Assembly (NCBI GenBank): GCA_028692515.1
Contig: JAQUXG010000093.1
Coordinates: forward strand, 1 to 6,788
Direction of reading: 5' to 3'
Length of the DNA: 6,788 bases
Origin: Kiritimatiellales bacterium
Lineage (GTDB): Bacteria; Verrucomicrobiota; Kiritimatiellia; Kiritimatiellales; Tichowtungiaceae
The position numbers were made by a program, and so were the translations under genes. The notes under the pieces were generated by a model. That model worked only from the letters and a program-made list of their open reading frames with translations, made no database searches and was not told the origin of the DNA. Shown here one piece after another: positions 1 to 5,164 of this stretch (positions are counted from its first letter, which is position 1; each line of letters starts with the position of its first letter).

Positions 1-1082
1 ACCCGAAGTGGAAAGAAACCGGCCGCGTTGAACTCTACCCCTCCACCGGAACCGAAGCCGCCCGCGCCGCCGGGCTGCTCAATGATGCCGGCAAACAGAT
101 TCCTTTCATCGACCGCATTGTCCAATACGTCGTTGATGATGCCGCAACCACCTGGATGATGTTTCTTTCCGGGCAGTTCAGCTACAGCGCCATCTCGCGC
201 GATAACTGGGACGCCGTCATCACACCCGGCCATGACCTTGTCGAAAAACTCAAAGAGCAGGGAGTTGAACTCCTCTCCAGTCCGACGCTTGATCTCTATT
301 ACATCGGCTTCAACATGGACGACCCGCTCGTCGGCAAAAACAAAAAACTGCGTCAGGCACTCAGCTGTGCCTTTAATCCTGAACTGCTCGTCAAGTACTA
401 CAACGGCCGCATTGCACCCGTTTACGGTCCGCTGCCCGATCCGCTTGCAGGCTTTAAACCCAAGCCGACTGCGTACTCTTATAATCCTGAAAAAGCCAAA
501 CAGCTTTTGATCGAAGCCGGTTATCCGGACGGAATTGATCCCGCCACCGGTCGCCGCCTCGAAGTTGCACTCGAACTCGGCGATGCATCGCCGGAAGTCC
601 GTCAGCGGGTGGATTTAATGTCCGGAATGTTTGATAAAGTCGGCGTCGTGCTTAAACCAAGCTATAACAACTGGCCCGCCTTCCTCGACAAAATGGATCG
701 CCGCCAGGCGCAGCTCTTTCAGCTCGGCTGGGTTGCTGACTACCCCGACGCCGAAAACTTTCTGCAGCTCTTTTGCAGTGCCAACGCATCTCCCGGCCCC
801 AACCACTCCAACTATGCCAATCCGGAGTTCGACAAACTGTACGAGCAGATGCGCGTCATGCTGCCCGGCCCGGAAAAAGACCGGCTCTGCGAAAAAATGG
901 CCGACATCATCATCGAAGACTGCCCGTGGATTTTTCTGTACCAGCCGATGGACTTTGCCGTTATTCACGACTGGCTTAAAAACTACAGCCTCCACGACTT
1001 TCCCTACACCATCGTCAAATACCGCCGTGTCGATAACGTCGTGTGGGATCAGTGGAAAGCGAAGCAGGGGAGGAAAAACTGA
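1..1082 (+). CDS. ABC transporter substrate-binding protein, family 5 (peptide/nickel/opine type), 5'-truncated
   Basis: This is the C-terminal 359 residues of an extracytoplasmic solute-binding protein that delivers peptides or similar solutes to an ABC importer. The reading frame (first full codon at base 3) is open to the window edge, so the start and signal peptide lie upstream. Members of SBP_bac_5 usually have about 500-600 residues, so roughly a third or more is missing. Family hallmarks visible are NxxxPLVGxxxLRQALSxAF near bases 312-381 (family: 'p..d.rvRqAl..ai'), YNPEKAKQLLxEAGYPDG near 480-533, GWVADYPDAENF at 726-761, and NPEFDKLYEQ near 819-848. The stop TGA (1080-1082) overlaps the next gene's ATG by one base, so the two are translationally coupled, and the two permeases that follow fit the role. 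Substrate is unknown: the pocket cannot be read from half a protein. Family assignment is firm; calling it DppA, OppA or YejA would be a guess. Confidence 0.93.
   Translation, partial: PKWKETGRVELYPSTGTEAARAAGLLNDAGKQIPFIDRIVQYVVDDAATTWMMFLSGQFSYSAISRDNWDAVITPGHDLVEKLKEQGVELLSSPTLDLYYIGFNMDDPLVGKNKKLRQALSCAFNPELLVKYYNGRIAPVYGPLPDPLAGFKPKPTAYSYNPEKAKQLLIEAGYPDGIDPATGRRLEVALELGDASPEVRQRVDLMSGMFDKVGVVLKPSYNNWPAFLDKMDRRQAQLFQLGWVADYPDAENFLQLFCSANASPGPNHSNYANPEFDKLYEQMRVMLPGPEKDRLCEKMADIIIEDCPWIFLYQPMDFAVIHDWLKNYSLHDFPYTIVKYRRVDNVVWDQWKAKQGRKN
1067..1073 (+). promoter_or_regulatory. Ribosome binding site that fixes the first permease start
   Basis: GGGGAGG lies 8 bases before the ATG at 1082. The same frame has an earlier ATG at 1043, but that would add 13 hydrophilic residues (including GSVESEAGEEK) ahead of the family-typical MLRYIGKRILQMIP start and overlap the upstream gene by 40 bases. 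The site therefore favours 1082. Confidence 0.8.
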
Positions 1083-2323
1083 TGCTTCGCTATATCGGCA
1101 AACGAATTCTGCAAATGATCCCCACCGTCTTTGGTGTCATCCTGATCACGTTTGTTTTGTTTAACGTGGTCGGCGGAAGCCCTGCGCAGCATGTACTCGG
1201 TCCGCACGCCAAAGCTGACACACTCGAAGCCTTCGACGAACAGCGCGGCTTCAACAAGCCGCTCTTCTTTGGAGTTGAAACCGAAACCCGCGCCTATGCC
1301 GACTCCGACTTCAAACGTTCCGCCGGCGACTGGCAGGGCATGGATGGCATCACATATACCAACGGCATGATCATTCTCGCCGCCAACGGCGAATACACAC
1401 TCCCGCTCAAGTTTGATCTGCGCGCCGACTGCAAATACGCGCTCGAAATCGAAAGCCGCGACGAAATTTCCAAACCTTGGAAAAAACAGCGCACAGTTTT
1501 CCAAACATTGGAACCCATCAAGACCGGCGGCCAGCCGTTGGAAATCCGTTCCATCAAACTGCGCCGCCTGATGAACAATCCGTTCGACTCGCAGCTCGCA
1601 TTTTATCTCAATCAGCTTGTGCACCTCGACTTCGGTATTTCCAGCAGCACCAATCAGCGCGTTTCTAAGCTGATGCTCGACGGTATCGGCCCGTCGCTAA
1701 TGCTCGCCGTTCCGATCTTCTTCATCGGACTCATCACAGCCGTCATGCTCTCGCTCTTCTGCGCCTTCTGGCGCGACACATGGGTGGATCGCTTCTTCGT
1801 CGTCTTTTCTGTCGCACTCATGAGCGTCAACTATCTCGTCTGGATCGTTGCCGGGCAGTACCTGCTCGGCTTCAAACTCGGCTGGTTTCCCGTCTGGGGT
1901 TTTGAAGATCCGCGCTACCTTGTGTTGCCGGTTCTCATCGGCGTCTTCAGCGGTCTCGGCGCCGAGCTGCGCTTCTACCGCACCATTATGCTTGACGAAG
2001 CACACCGCGACTATGTCCGCACCGCGCGCGCCAAAGGCGTCAGCCGCACCGGCGTGCTCTTCAAACACGTTTTGAAAAACGCCATGATTCCGATCATCAC
2101 CAACACCGTCATTGCCATTCCGTTTCTCTATACAGGAAGTTTACTTCTCGAAAGCTTCTTCGGCATTCCCGGCCTTGGGTACCTCGGTATCAATGCCATT
2201 AACTCGTCCGATGTCGATGTCGTCCGCGCCATCGTACTGGTCGGCTCCATCATCTTTGTCATCGCCAACCTCTTAACCGACCTCTGCTATGCGGTGGTTG
2301 ACCCCCGTGTGAAGCTCAAGTGA
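1082..2323 (+). CDS. ABC transporter permease, DppB/OppB/YejB type, with an extra external domain
   Basis: This inner-membrane permease (413 aa) would form half of the channel of a peptide-type ABC importer. The first helix is at about residues 10-30 (IxQMIPTVFGVILITFVLF), followed by the family's GSPAQHVLGPHA stretch. The core resumes at about 169 (DSQLAFYLNQLVHLDFGISS) and continues with five more helices between about 203 and 400. The EAA loop that contacts the ATPase is at about 310-337 (YVRTARAKGVS then KHVLKNAMIP), and the end is VDPRVKLK. The C-terminal part, from TGSLLLESFFGIPGLG onward, resembles YejB as much as DppB. Usual length is 305-365 aa. The surplus is an insert of about 105 residues (about 62-166) rich in predicted beta strands, between helix 1 and helix 2, hence outside the membrane. 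The insert also holds two copies of the TTCCAA/TTGGAA palindrome. Start chosen at 1082 from a GGGGAGG site and TGATG coupling to the binding-protein gene. Confidence 0.94.
   Translation: MLRYIGKRILQMIPTVFGVILITFVLFNVVGGSPAQHVLGPHAKADTLEAFDEQRGFNKPLFFGVETETRAYADSDFKRSAGDWQGMDGITYTNGMIILAANGEYTLPLKFDLRADCKYALEIESRDEISKPWKKQRTVFQTLEPIKTGGQPLEIRSIKLRRLMNNPFDSQLAFYLNQLVHLDFGISSSTNQRVSKLMLDGIGPSLMLAVPIFFIGLITAVMLSLFCAFWRDTWVDRFFVVFSVALMSVNYLVWIVAGQYLLGFKLGWFPVWGFEDPRYLVLPVLIGVFSGLGAELRFYRTIMLDEAHRDYVRTARAKGVSRTGVLFKHVLKNAMIPIITNTVIAIPFLYTGSLLLESFFGIPGLGYLGINAINSSDVDVVRAIVLVGSIIFVIANLLTDLCYAVVDPRVKLK
1467..1483 (+). repeat. Dispersed palindrome TTTCCAA-ACC-TTGGAAA, copy 1
   Basis: A perfect 7+7 bp inverted repeat with a 3-base centre, inside the insert of the first permease. 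It is read in the frame that gives S-K-P-W-K. It matches the copies at 1499, 4357 and 6433. Confidence 0.8.
1499..1513 (+). repeat. Dispersed palindrome TTCCAA-ACA-TTGGAA, copy 2
   Basis: A perfect 6+6 bp inverted repeat whose centre is 31 bases after that of copy 1, in the same permease insert. It is read as F-Q-T-L-E. Its centre triplet ACA is the same as in the intergenic copy at 4357. Confidence 0.8.
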
Positions 2324-2333
2324 AGAAAACTTT

Positions 2334-2363
2334 TTAACCACAGAATACACAGAACACACGGAA
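2334..2363 (+). repeat. Outer arm A of nested inverted repeat
   Basis: A 30-base arm matching the reverse complement of 2462-2491 at 26 of 30 positions. It has an internal 9-bp period (ACCACAGAA, TACACAGAA, CACACGGAA). Confidence 0.8.
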
Positions 2364-2374
2364 GAATATTTTGA

Positions 2375-2397
2375 CAGGATAACAGGATGATCAGGAT
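2375..2397 (+). repeat. CAGGAT triple direct repeat
   Basis: CAGGAT occurs at 2375, 2383 and 2392, spaced by 8 and 9 bases, between arm A and the inner inverted repeat. This is the second repeat type of the mosaic. Confidence 0.7.
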
Positions 2398-2399
2398 GA

Positions 2400-2456
2400 A
2401 AAAACAGAAGGGTCAAAGCGGAGAAAAACACCGGCAATGCCAAGCCTTCTGTTTTT
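2400..2456. repeat. Inner inverted repeat, 11+11 bp
   Basis: AAAAACAGAAG (2400-2410) and CTTCTGTTTTT (2446-2456) are exact reverse complements around a 35-base loop, nested inside the 30-base outer arms. A run of T at the 3' arm might give weak termination on transcripts, but the stem is AT-rich and the genes on both sides belong together. Confidence 0.7.
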
Positions 2457-2461
2457 GGACT

Positions 2462-2491
2462 TTCCGTGTTTTCAGTGTATTCCGTGGTGAA
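2462..2491 (-). repeat. Outer arm B of nested inverted repeat
   Basis: An inverted, imperfect copy of arm A (26 of 30), closing a 158-bp palindromic unit (2334-2491). Confidence 0.8.
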
Positions 2492-2566
2492 CATTCCTTT
2501 TTGCGATCTCTGTGCTCTTTCGCGGCCAACTTCCCTATCTGTGTATATCGGTGTGAATCCGTGGTT

Positions 2567-2570
2567 AGGA
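2567..2570 (+). promoter_or_regulatory. Repeat-derived ribosome binding site for the second permease
   Basis: AGGA lies 7 bases before GTG 2578 and 10 before ATG 2581. It sits at the edge of the third copy of the mosaic repeat (CCGTGGTTAGGA), so the translation signal was apparently supplied by repeat DNA. An in-frame TAG at 2566-2568 rules out any earlier start. Confidence 0.45.
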
Positions 2571-2580
2571 CAACTGTGTG

Positions 2581-3507
2581 ATGAGTAGCCAACAAATAAC
2601 TGATAACTCTGAACTGAGAACTGCCGCGCGCGGCAACTCGCTCTGGTCCGACGCCTGGCGGCGGTTGAAGAAAAACCGTCTGGCGATGGTCTGTCTCGGC
2701 GTGGTGGTTTTCTACACCGTGCTGGCGATCTATGGCGAATGCGTCTACCGCTATTATCAGGTGAAAGATCAAACTGCGTTCTATCAGAAAACCGATCTCA
2801 ATCAGGCCTATCAGCCGCCGTCTTCCAATCATTGGATGGGAACCGACGCGCTGGGCCGCGATGTGATGCAGCGGCTGATTCAGGGCACGCGCATCGCCTA
2901 TAAAGTCGGCATTATCACCTCGCTCATCGCTATTCCCATCGGCGTCTTCTTTGGTTGTTTGGCGGGCTATTTCGGCGGCAAGGTGGACAGCTTTGTCGTC
3001 TGGCTTTATTCGACCGTCGCTTCCATGCCGGGACTGCTTTTCATCCTCGCCATCGCCATGGTCGTCGGGAAGGGGCTGCTTGGCATTTATCTCGGCATCG
3101 GACTTACAACCTGGGTCGGGCTTTGCCGTCTCATCCGCGGCGAGGTGATTAAGCACAAAGAGCAGGCGTATGTCATGGCGGCCAAAGCGCTTGGGCTCAG
3201 CTGGCCGCGCATTTTGTTCCGTCACATCCTGCCCAACGTCTTTCATGTCATTATTGTCACCTTCACGCTTCGTTTCCCGGCGGCGGTCAGCACCGAAGTG
3301 TTTATGAGCTTCCTCGGCATCGGCGTCGTCAGCGAACCGTCATGGGGTGTCATGATCAACAGCGCGCGCATGCGGCTCTGGCAGGGCGTTTGGTGGGAAA
3401 TGACTTTCGTTACGTTGGCGATATTTGGTCTCGTCCTCGCCTTCAACCTGCTCGGCGATGCCCTGCGCGATGCCCTCGATCCGCGCCTCCGCGCCGAAGG
3501 AAATTAA
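2581..3507 (+). CDS. ABC transporter permease, DppC/OppC type
   Basis: This second membrane subunit of the peptide-type importer is 308 aa from ATG 2581. GTG 2578 directly before it would add one residue and is an equally possible start. A soluble N-terminus is followed by WRRLKKNRLAM and a first helix (about 35-52), as in the OppC_N domain. The family signature HWMGTDALGRDV is at about 84-95, followed by five more helices. The EAA loop that docks on the ATPase is AYVMAAKALGLSWPRILFRHILPN (written here in pieces: AYVMAAKALGLS, then RHILPN). The C-terminus is DALRDALDPRLR, typical of the family. Length is normal. The oddity is the first 15 or so codons: bases 2598-2625 are four 7-base units each starting AACT, so the N-terminus is partly repeat-derived. 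The gene is separated from its partner permease by the repeat mosaic and followed after 2 bases by a methyltransferase gene rather than the expected ATPase genes. Confidence 0.94.
   Translation: MSSQQITDNSELRTAARGNSLWSDAWRRLKKNRLAMVCLGVVVFYTVLAIYGECVYRYYQVKDQTAFYQKTDLNQAYQPPSSNHWMGTDALGRDVMQRLIQGTRIAYKVGIITSLIAIPIGVFFGCLAGYFGGKVDSFVVWLYSTVASMPGLLFILAIAMVVGKGLLGIYLGIGLTTWVGLCRLIRGEVIKHKEQAYVMAAKALGLSWPRILFRHILPNVFHVIIVTFTLRFPAAVSTEVFMSFLGIGVVSEPSWGVMINSARMRLWQGVWWEMTFVTLAIFGLVLAFNLLGDALRDALDPRLRAEGN
2598..2625 (+). repeat. Four 7-bp AACT-repeats at the 5' end of the second permease gene
   Basis: The units are AACTGAT, AACTCTG, AACTGAG and AACTGCC, back to back. They encode residues just after the start (around I-T-D-N-S-E-L-R-T-A), upstream of the first conserved family residues. 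A single similar unit, AACTGAC, occurs at 4451-4457. Confidence 0.6.
2823..2837 (+). repeat. Near copy of the dispersed palindrome (TTCCAA-TCA-TTGGAT)
   Basis: It differs from the perfect palindrome by one base in the outermost position. It codes for S-N-H-W at the start of the conserved HWMGTD motif of this permease family, so the codons may explain it without a mobile repeat. Confidence 0.35.
3496..3501 (+). promoter_or_regulatory. Ribosome binding site of the methyltransferase gene
   Basis: GAAGGA lies 8 bases before ATG 3510 and inside the last codons of the permease gene, implying co-translation. It supports 3510 over an earlier in-frame ATG at 3342 that would lie deep inside the permease gene. 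Confidence 0.75.
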
Positions 3508-3509
3508 AA

Positions 3510-4355
3510 ATGAAAAATCCACTGAAATTTTTGTTTAACCGGCTGTGTGCCTGGCGGATCGGCCTTTCGGATGTGCAAATAACGCAGTTGCGTAAGCAGA
3601 TCTCGATGGTAACCCTTCGGACAGAGAAATCTCCGGTTGCTTCATTGATCCGCACACTTTCGCCCGTTCGGATTGAAGGTAAGCCATTAATCCGCATCGG
3701 CCCCGATGGAGATGGCGGGTATTTGGTGCCGGACGATCTTTCCGGAATTGAAACTTGCTTTTCTGTCGGAGTCGGCCCGGTTTCCGGATTTGAAAAAGAG
3801 TGTGCGCGGAGGGGGATGAATGTTTTTCTGGCCGATAATTCGGTTGAACAGCCGGCGGAGTCCGATGAAAAATTCCATTTTACCCGGAAACATGTGGGGG
3901 TGCTGACAACAGACAGCGAAATGACTCTGGATCGCTGGGTTGCGGACTCGCTTCCGGATTCCCGGTCGGATCTGCTGCTGCAGATGGATGTTGAGGGGGC
4001 GGAATATGAGATTCTTTGCAGCATGACGGATCAGTTGGCGCAACGGTTCCGTATCGTTGTTGTTGAATTTCACGATTTGGATCAGCTTTGGAATCAGGCG
4101 TTTTTTAATTTGGCAGTGCGTGTGTTTAATAAACTGTTGCAAACACACACTTGCGTACATATCCACCCCAATAACGTGCGTGGGCTGGTGAAAGAAAACG
4201 GGCTGGAGATTCCGCAGGTTGCCGAATTTACCTTTTTGCGCAAGGACAGGGTCTGCAATCCATCGCCCGCCCGGATCTTTCCGCATCCGTTCGATCAGAA
4301 TAACGCCGCAATGCCGGAGTTGCCGCTTCCGCCTTGCTGGTATCGCGCCGGATAG
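3510..4355 (+). CDS. FkbM-like SAM-dependent methyltransferase
   Basis: A probable SAM-dependent O-methyltransferase of 281 aa with no signal peptide or clear membrane helix, so cytoplasmic. The region RIGPDGDGGYLVPDD (about 62-76) is typical of FkbM-related enzymes. CFSVGVGPVSGFE (about 83-95) looks like a glycine-rich SAM-binding motif I, ending with the acidic VFLAD (about 105-109). LLLQMDVEGAEYEIL (about 155-169) is the FkbM hallmark 'iDvEGaE.eiL', followed by IVVVEFHDL (182-190). The C-terminus (PPCWYRAG) is not recognised. FkbM enzymes methylate sugars or polyketide hydroxyls; the substrate here is unknown. The gene starts 2 bases after the permease stop and uses a ribosome site inside that gene, so it is likely in the importer transcript, an unusual partner. 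Codons end in T more often than in the transporter genes and some stretches are AT-richer (for example near 4081-4140), which may point to separate acquisition. Family call good, function open. Confidence 0.82.
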   Translation: MKNPLKFLFNRLCAWRIGLSDVQITQLRKQISMVTLRTEKSPVASLIRTLSPVRIEGKPLIRIGPDGDGGYLVPDDLSGIETCFSVGVGPVSGFEKECARRGMNVFLADNSVEQPAESDEKFHFTRKHVGVLTTDSEMTLDRWVADSLPDSRSDLLLQMDVEGAEYEILCSMTDQLAQRFRIVVVEFHDLDQLWNQAFFNLAVRVFNKLLQTHTCVHIHPNNVRGLVKENGLEIPQVAEFTFLRKDRVCNPSPARIFPHPFDQNNAAMPELPLPPCWYRAG

Positions 4356-4356
4356 G

Positions 4357-4373
4357 TTTCCAAACATTGGAAA
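4357..4373 (+). repeat. Dispersed palindrome TTTCCAA-ACA-TTGGAAA, copy after the methyltransferase stop
   Basis: A perfect 7+7 inverted repeat starting one base after the TAG stop. It is the only non-coding copy in the window. It could form a small hairpin at the transcript end, but no T-run follows (AATTTCAG), so a terminator role is doubtful. Nearby, TTGG-GAAA-CCAA (4397-4408) is a second, smaller hairpin. Confidence 0.75.
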
Positions 4374-4414
4374 ATTTCAGAGACAGTGTTAACCAGTTGG
4401 GAAACCAAGGCAGT

Positions 4415-4443
4415 TTGGATTGAAACGATTCCGGGTTTATAAA
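4415..4443 (+). promoter_or_regulatory. Weak promoter candidate for the phosphatidyltransferase unit
   Basis: TTGGAT (4415-4420) and TATAAA (4438-4443) are 17 bases apart. The -10 is good and the -35 poor (3 of 6). It lies in the only sizeable non-repeat gap, 56 bases before ATG 4499, where a new unit would be expected. Sigma preferences of the host are unknown. Confidence 0.3.
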
Positions 4444-4488
4444 AATTCAGAACTGACAACCGGTGGTGACTATCCTTAATTTACGGAC

Positions 4489-4494
4489 AGGAGG
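4489..4494 (+). promoter_or_regulatory. Ribosome binding site fixing the phosphatidyltransferase start
   Basis: AGGAGG lies 4 bases before ATG 4499, slightly short but strong. It selects 4499 over a same-frame GTG at 4463 that has no such site. Confidence 0.75.
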
Positions 4495-4498
4495 CGTT

Positions 4499-5164
4499 AT
4501 GACATTCAAGGGCGATAAGAAGGTGGGGCGGTGGCTGCTGGCGGACGGCGAAGAGAAGCTGAAGAAGTGGCTGGTGCCGAAGGTGCCGAAGAAGATCGAG
4601 ACCTATCACCTGACGCTGTCGACGCTGATCTGGTGCGCGATGATCATTTTGTTCAGCTTTTTGGCGAGTTATAACATTCATTTTCTCTGGGTGGTGTCGC
4701 TGATGATTTTTATGCAGTACATCACCGATCTGCTGGACGGCGCGATCGGCCGCTCGCGCAATACCGGCCTGGTGAAGTGGGGTTATTACATGGATCATTT
4801 CCTCGACTACATTTTTCTCTGCTCGATTCTGATCGGCTACGGACTGATGACCGAAGACCACAACAAGTATCTTTTGTTCTACATTCTGATGCTGTTCGGG
4901 GCATTTATGGTGAACTCCTTTCTTTCATTCGCTGCAACGGGCAATTTCCGGATCAGCTATATGGGGATCGGGCCGACTGAAATGCGGCTGGTCTTTATTC
5001 TGGTGAATACCTTCATCATTTTCTTCCACAGCCGGTTTAATATGTCGCTGCTTCTGCCGATTACGCTGGCTGGCGCGACCTTCGCGCTGTTTGTGGTGGT
5101 CTATCAAACACAGAAACAGCTCTGGAAGGTCGATATGGAGGCCAAGCGTAATGCTGAAAAATAA
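4499..5164 (+). CDS. CDP-alcohol phosphatidyltransferase family membrane protein
   Basis: This integral membrane enzyme (221 aa) would transfer a phospho-alcohol between a CDP-linked donor and an acceptor alcohol, as in phospholipid head-group synthesis. A basic, soluble N-terminus (about 1-37) precedes about six hydrophobic segments. The catalytic motif is at 77-103: D77-x2-D80-G81-x2-G84-R85, then G95, D99 and D103. All four metal-binding aspartates are present. Two departures from the classic D-x2-DG-x2-AR-x8-G-x3-D-x3-D pattern are seen: Gly replaces Ala before Arg, and nine rather than eight residues separate Arg and Gly. The length is in the family range of about 180-240 aa. The gene overlaps the next one by 14 bases, so the two are co-translated. 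Codons lean to G-ending (CTG, GTG, AAG), unlike the C-ending habit of the first permease gene. Whether the product is a phosphatidylglycerophosphate, phosphatidylinositol, choline-type or other lipid synthase cannot be decided. Confidence 0.86.
   Translation: MTFKGDKKVGRWLLADGEEKLKKWLVPKVPKKIETYHLTLSTLIWCAMIILFSFLASYNIHFLWVVSLMIFMQYITDLLDGAIGRSRNTGLVKWGYYMDHFLDYIFLCSILIGYGLMTEDHNKYLLFYILMLFGAFMVNSFLSFAATGNFRISYMGIGPTEMRLVFILVNTFIIFFHSRFNMSLLLPITLAGATFALFVVVYQTQKQLWKVDMEAKRNAEK
5137..5141 (+). promoter_or_regulatory. Ribosome binding site of the YiiX-like gene
   Basis: GGAGG lies 9 bases before ATG 5151, inside the end of the phosphatidyltransferase gene. It supports overlapping, coupled translation. 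Confidence 0.7.

Larger units (their letters stand above)
2324..2577. repeat. Non-coding repeat mosaic between the two permease genes
   Basis: This gap has no credible gene and is built almost wholly of repeats. In order: outer arm A (2334-2363), three CAGGAT units (starting 2375, 2383, 2392), inner arm (2400-2410), inner arm complement (2446-2456), outer arm B (2462-2491), a 'CTCTGTGCTCTTTCGCGGC' stretch (2508-2526), and a third, inverted relative of arm A (about 2535-2567, containing GTGTGAATCCGTGGTTA). Peptide-importer permease genes normally abut, so this looks like an insertion or accretion within an operon. The reverse-strand reading of the arms gives a low-complexity T-T-E-Y-T-E-N-T-E peptide, a typical spurious product of this repeat type. 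I see no clear terminator or promoter. Confidence 0.8.

Noticed and set aside
2273..2494. Small minus-strand frame reading T-T-E-Y-T-E-N-T-E
   Set aside because: This peptide is simply the 9-bp-periodic repeat translated. It is a common false gene call in genomes with this repeat.
2495..2560. Promoter ahead of the second permease
   Set aside because: A TATAT-like stretch near 2543 has no acceptable -35 at 16-18 bases and falls inside a repeat copy.
2334..2567. CRISPR array in the repeat mosaic
   Set aside because: The repeats are inverted, imperfect and internally periodic. There are no regularly spaced identical direct repeats with unique spacers, and no cas genes.
2413..3246. Minus-strand open frame of 277 codons spanning the mosaic and the second permease gene
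   Set aside because: It overlaps a clear permease gene on the other strand, and its N-terminal and C-terminal parts are low-complexity repeat translation.
4357..4373. Intrinsic terminator after the methyltransferase gene
   Set aside because: The stem is only 7 bp and AT-rich and no T-run follows. The same palindrome also occurs inside coding sequence, so it is better called a dispersed repeat.
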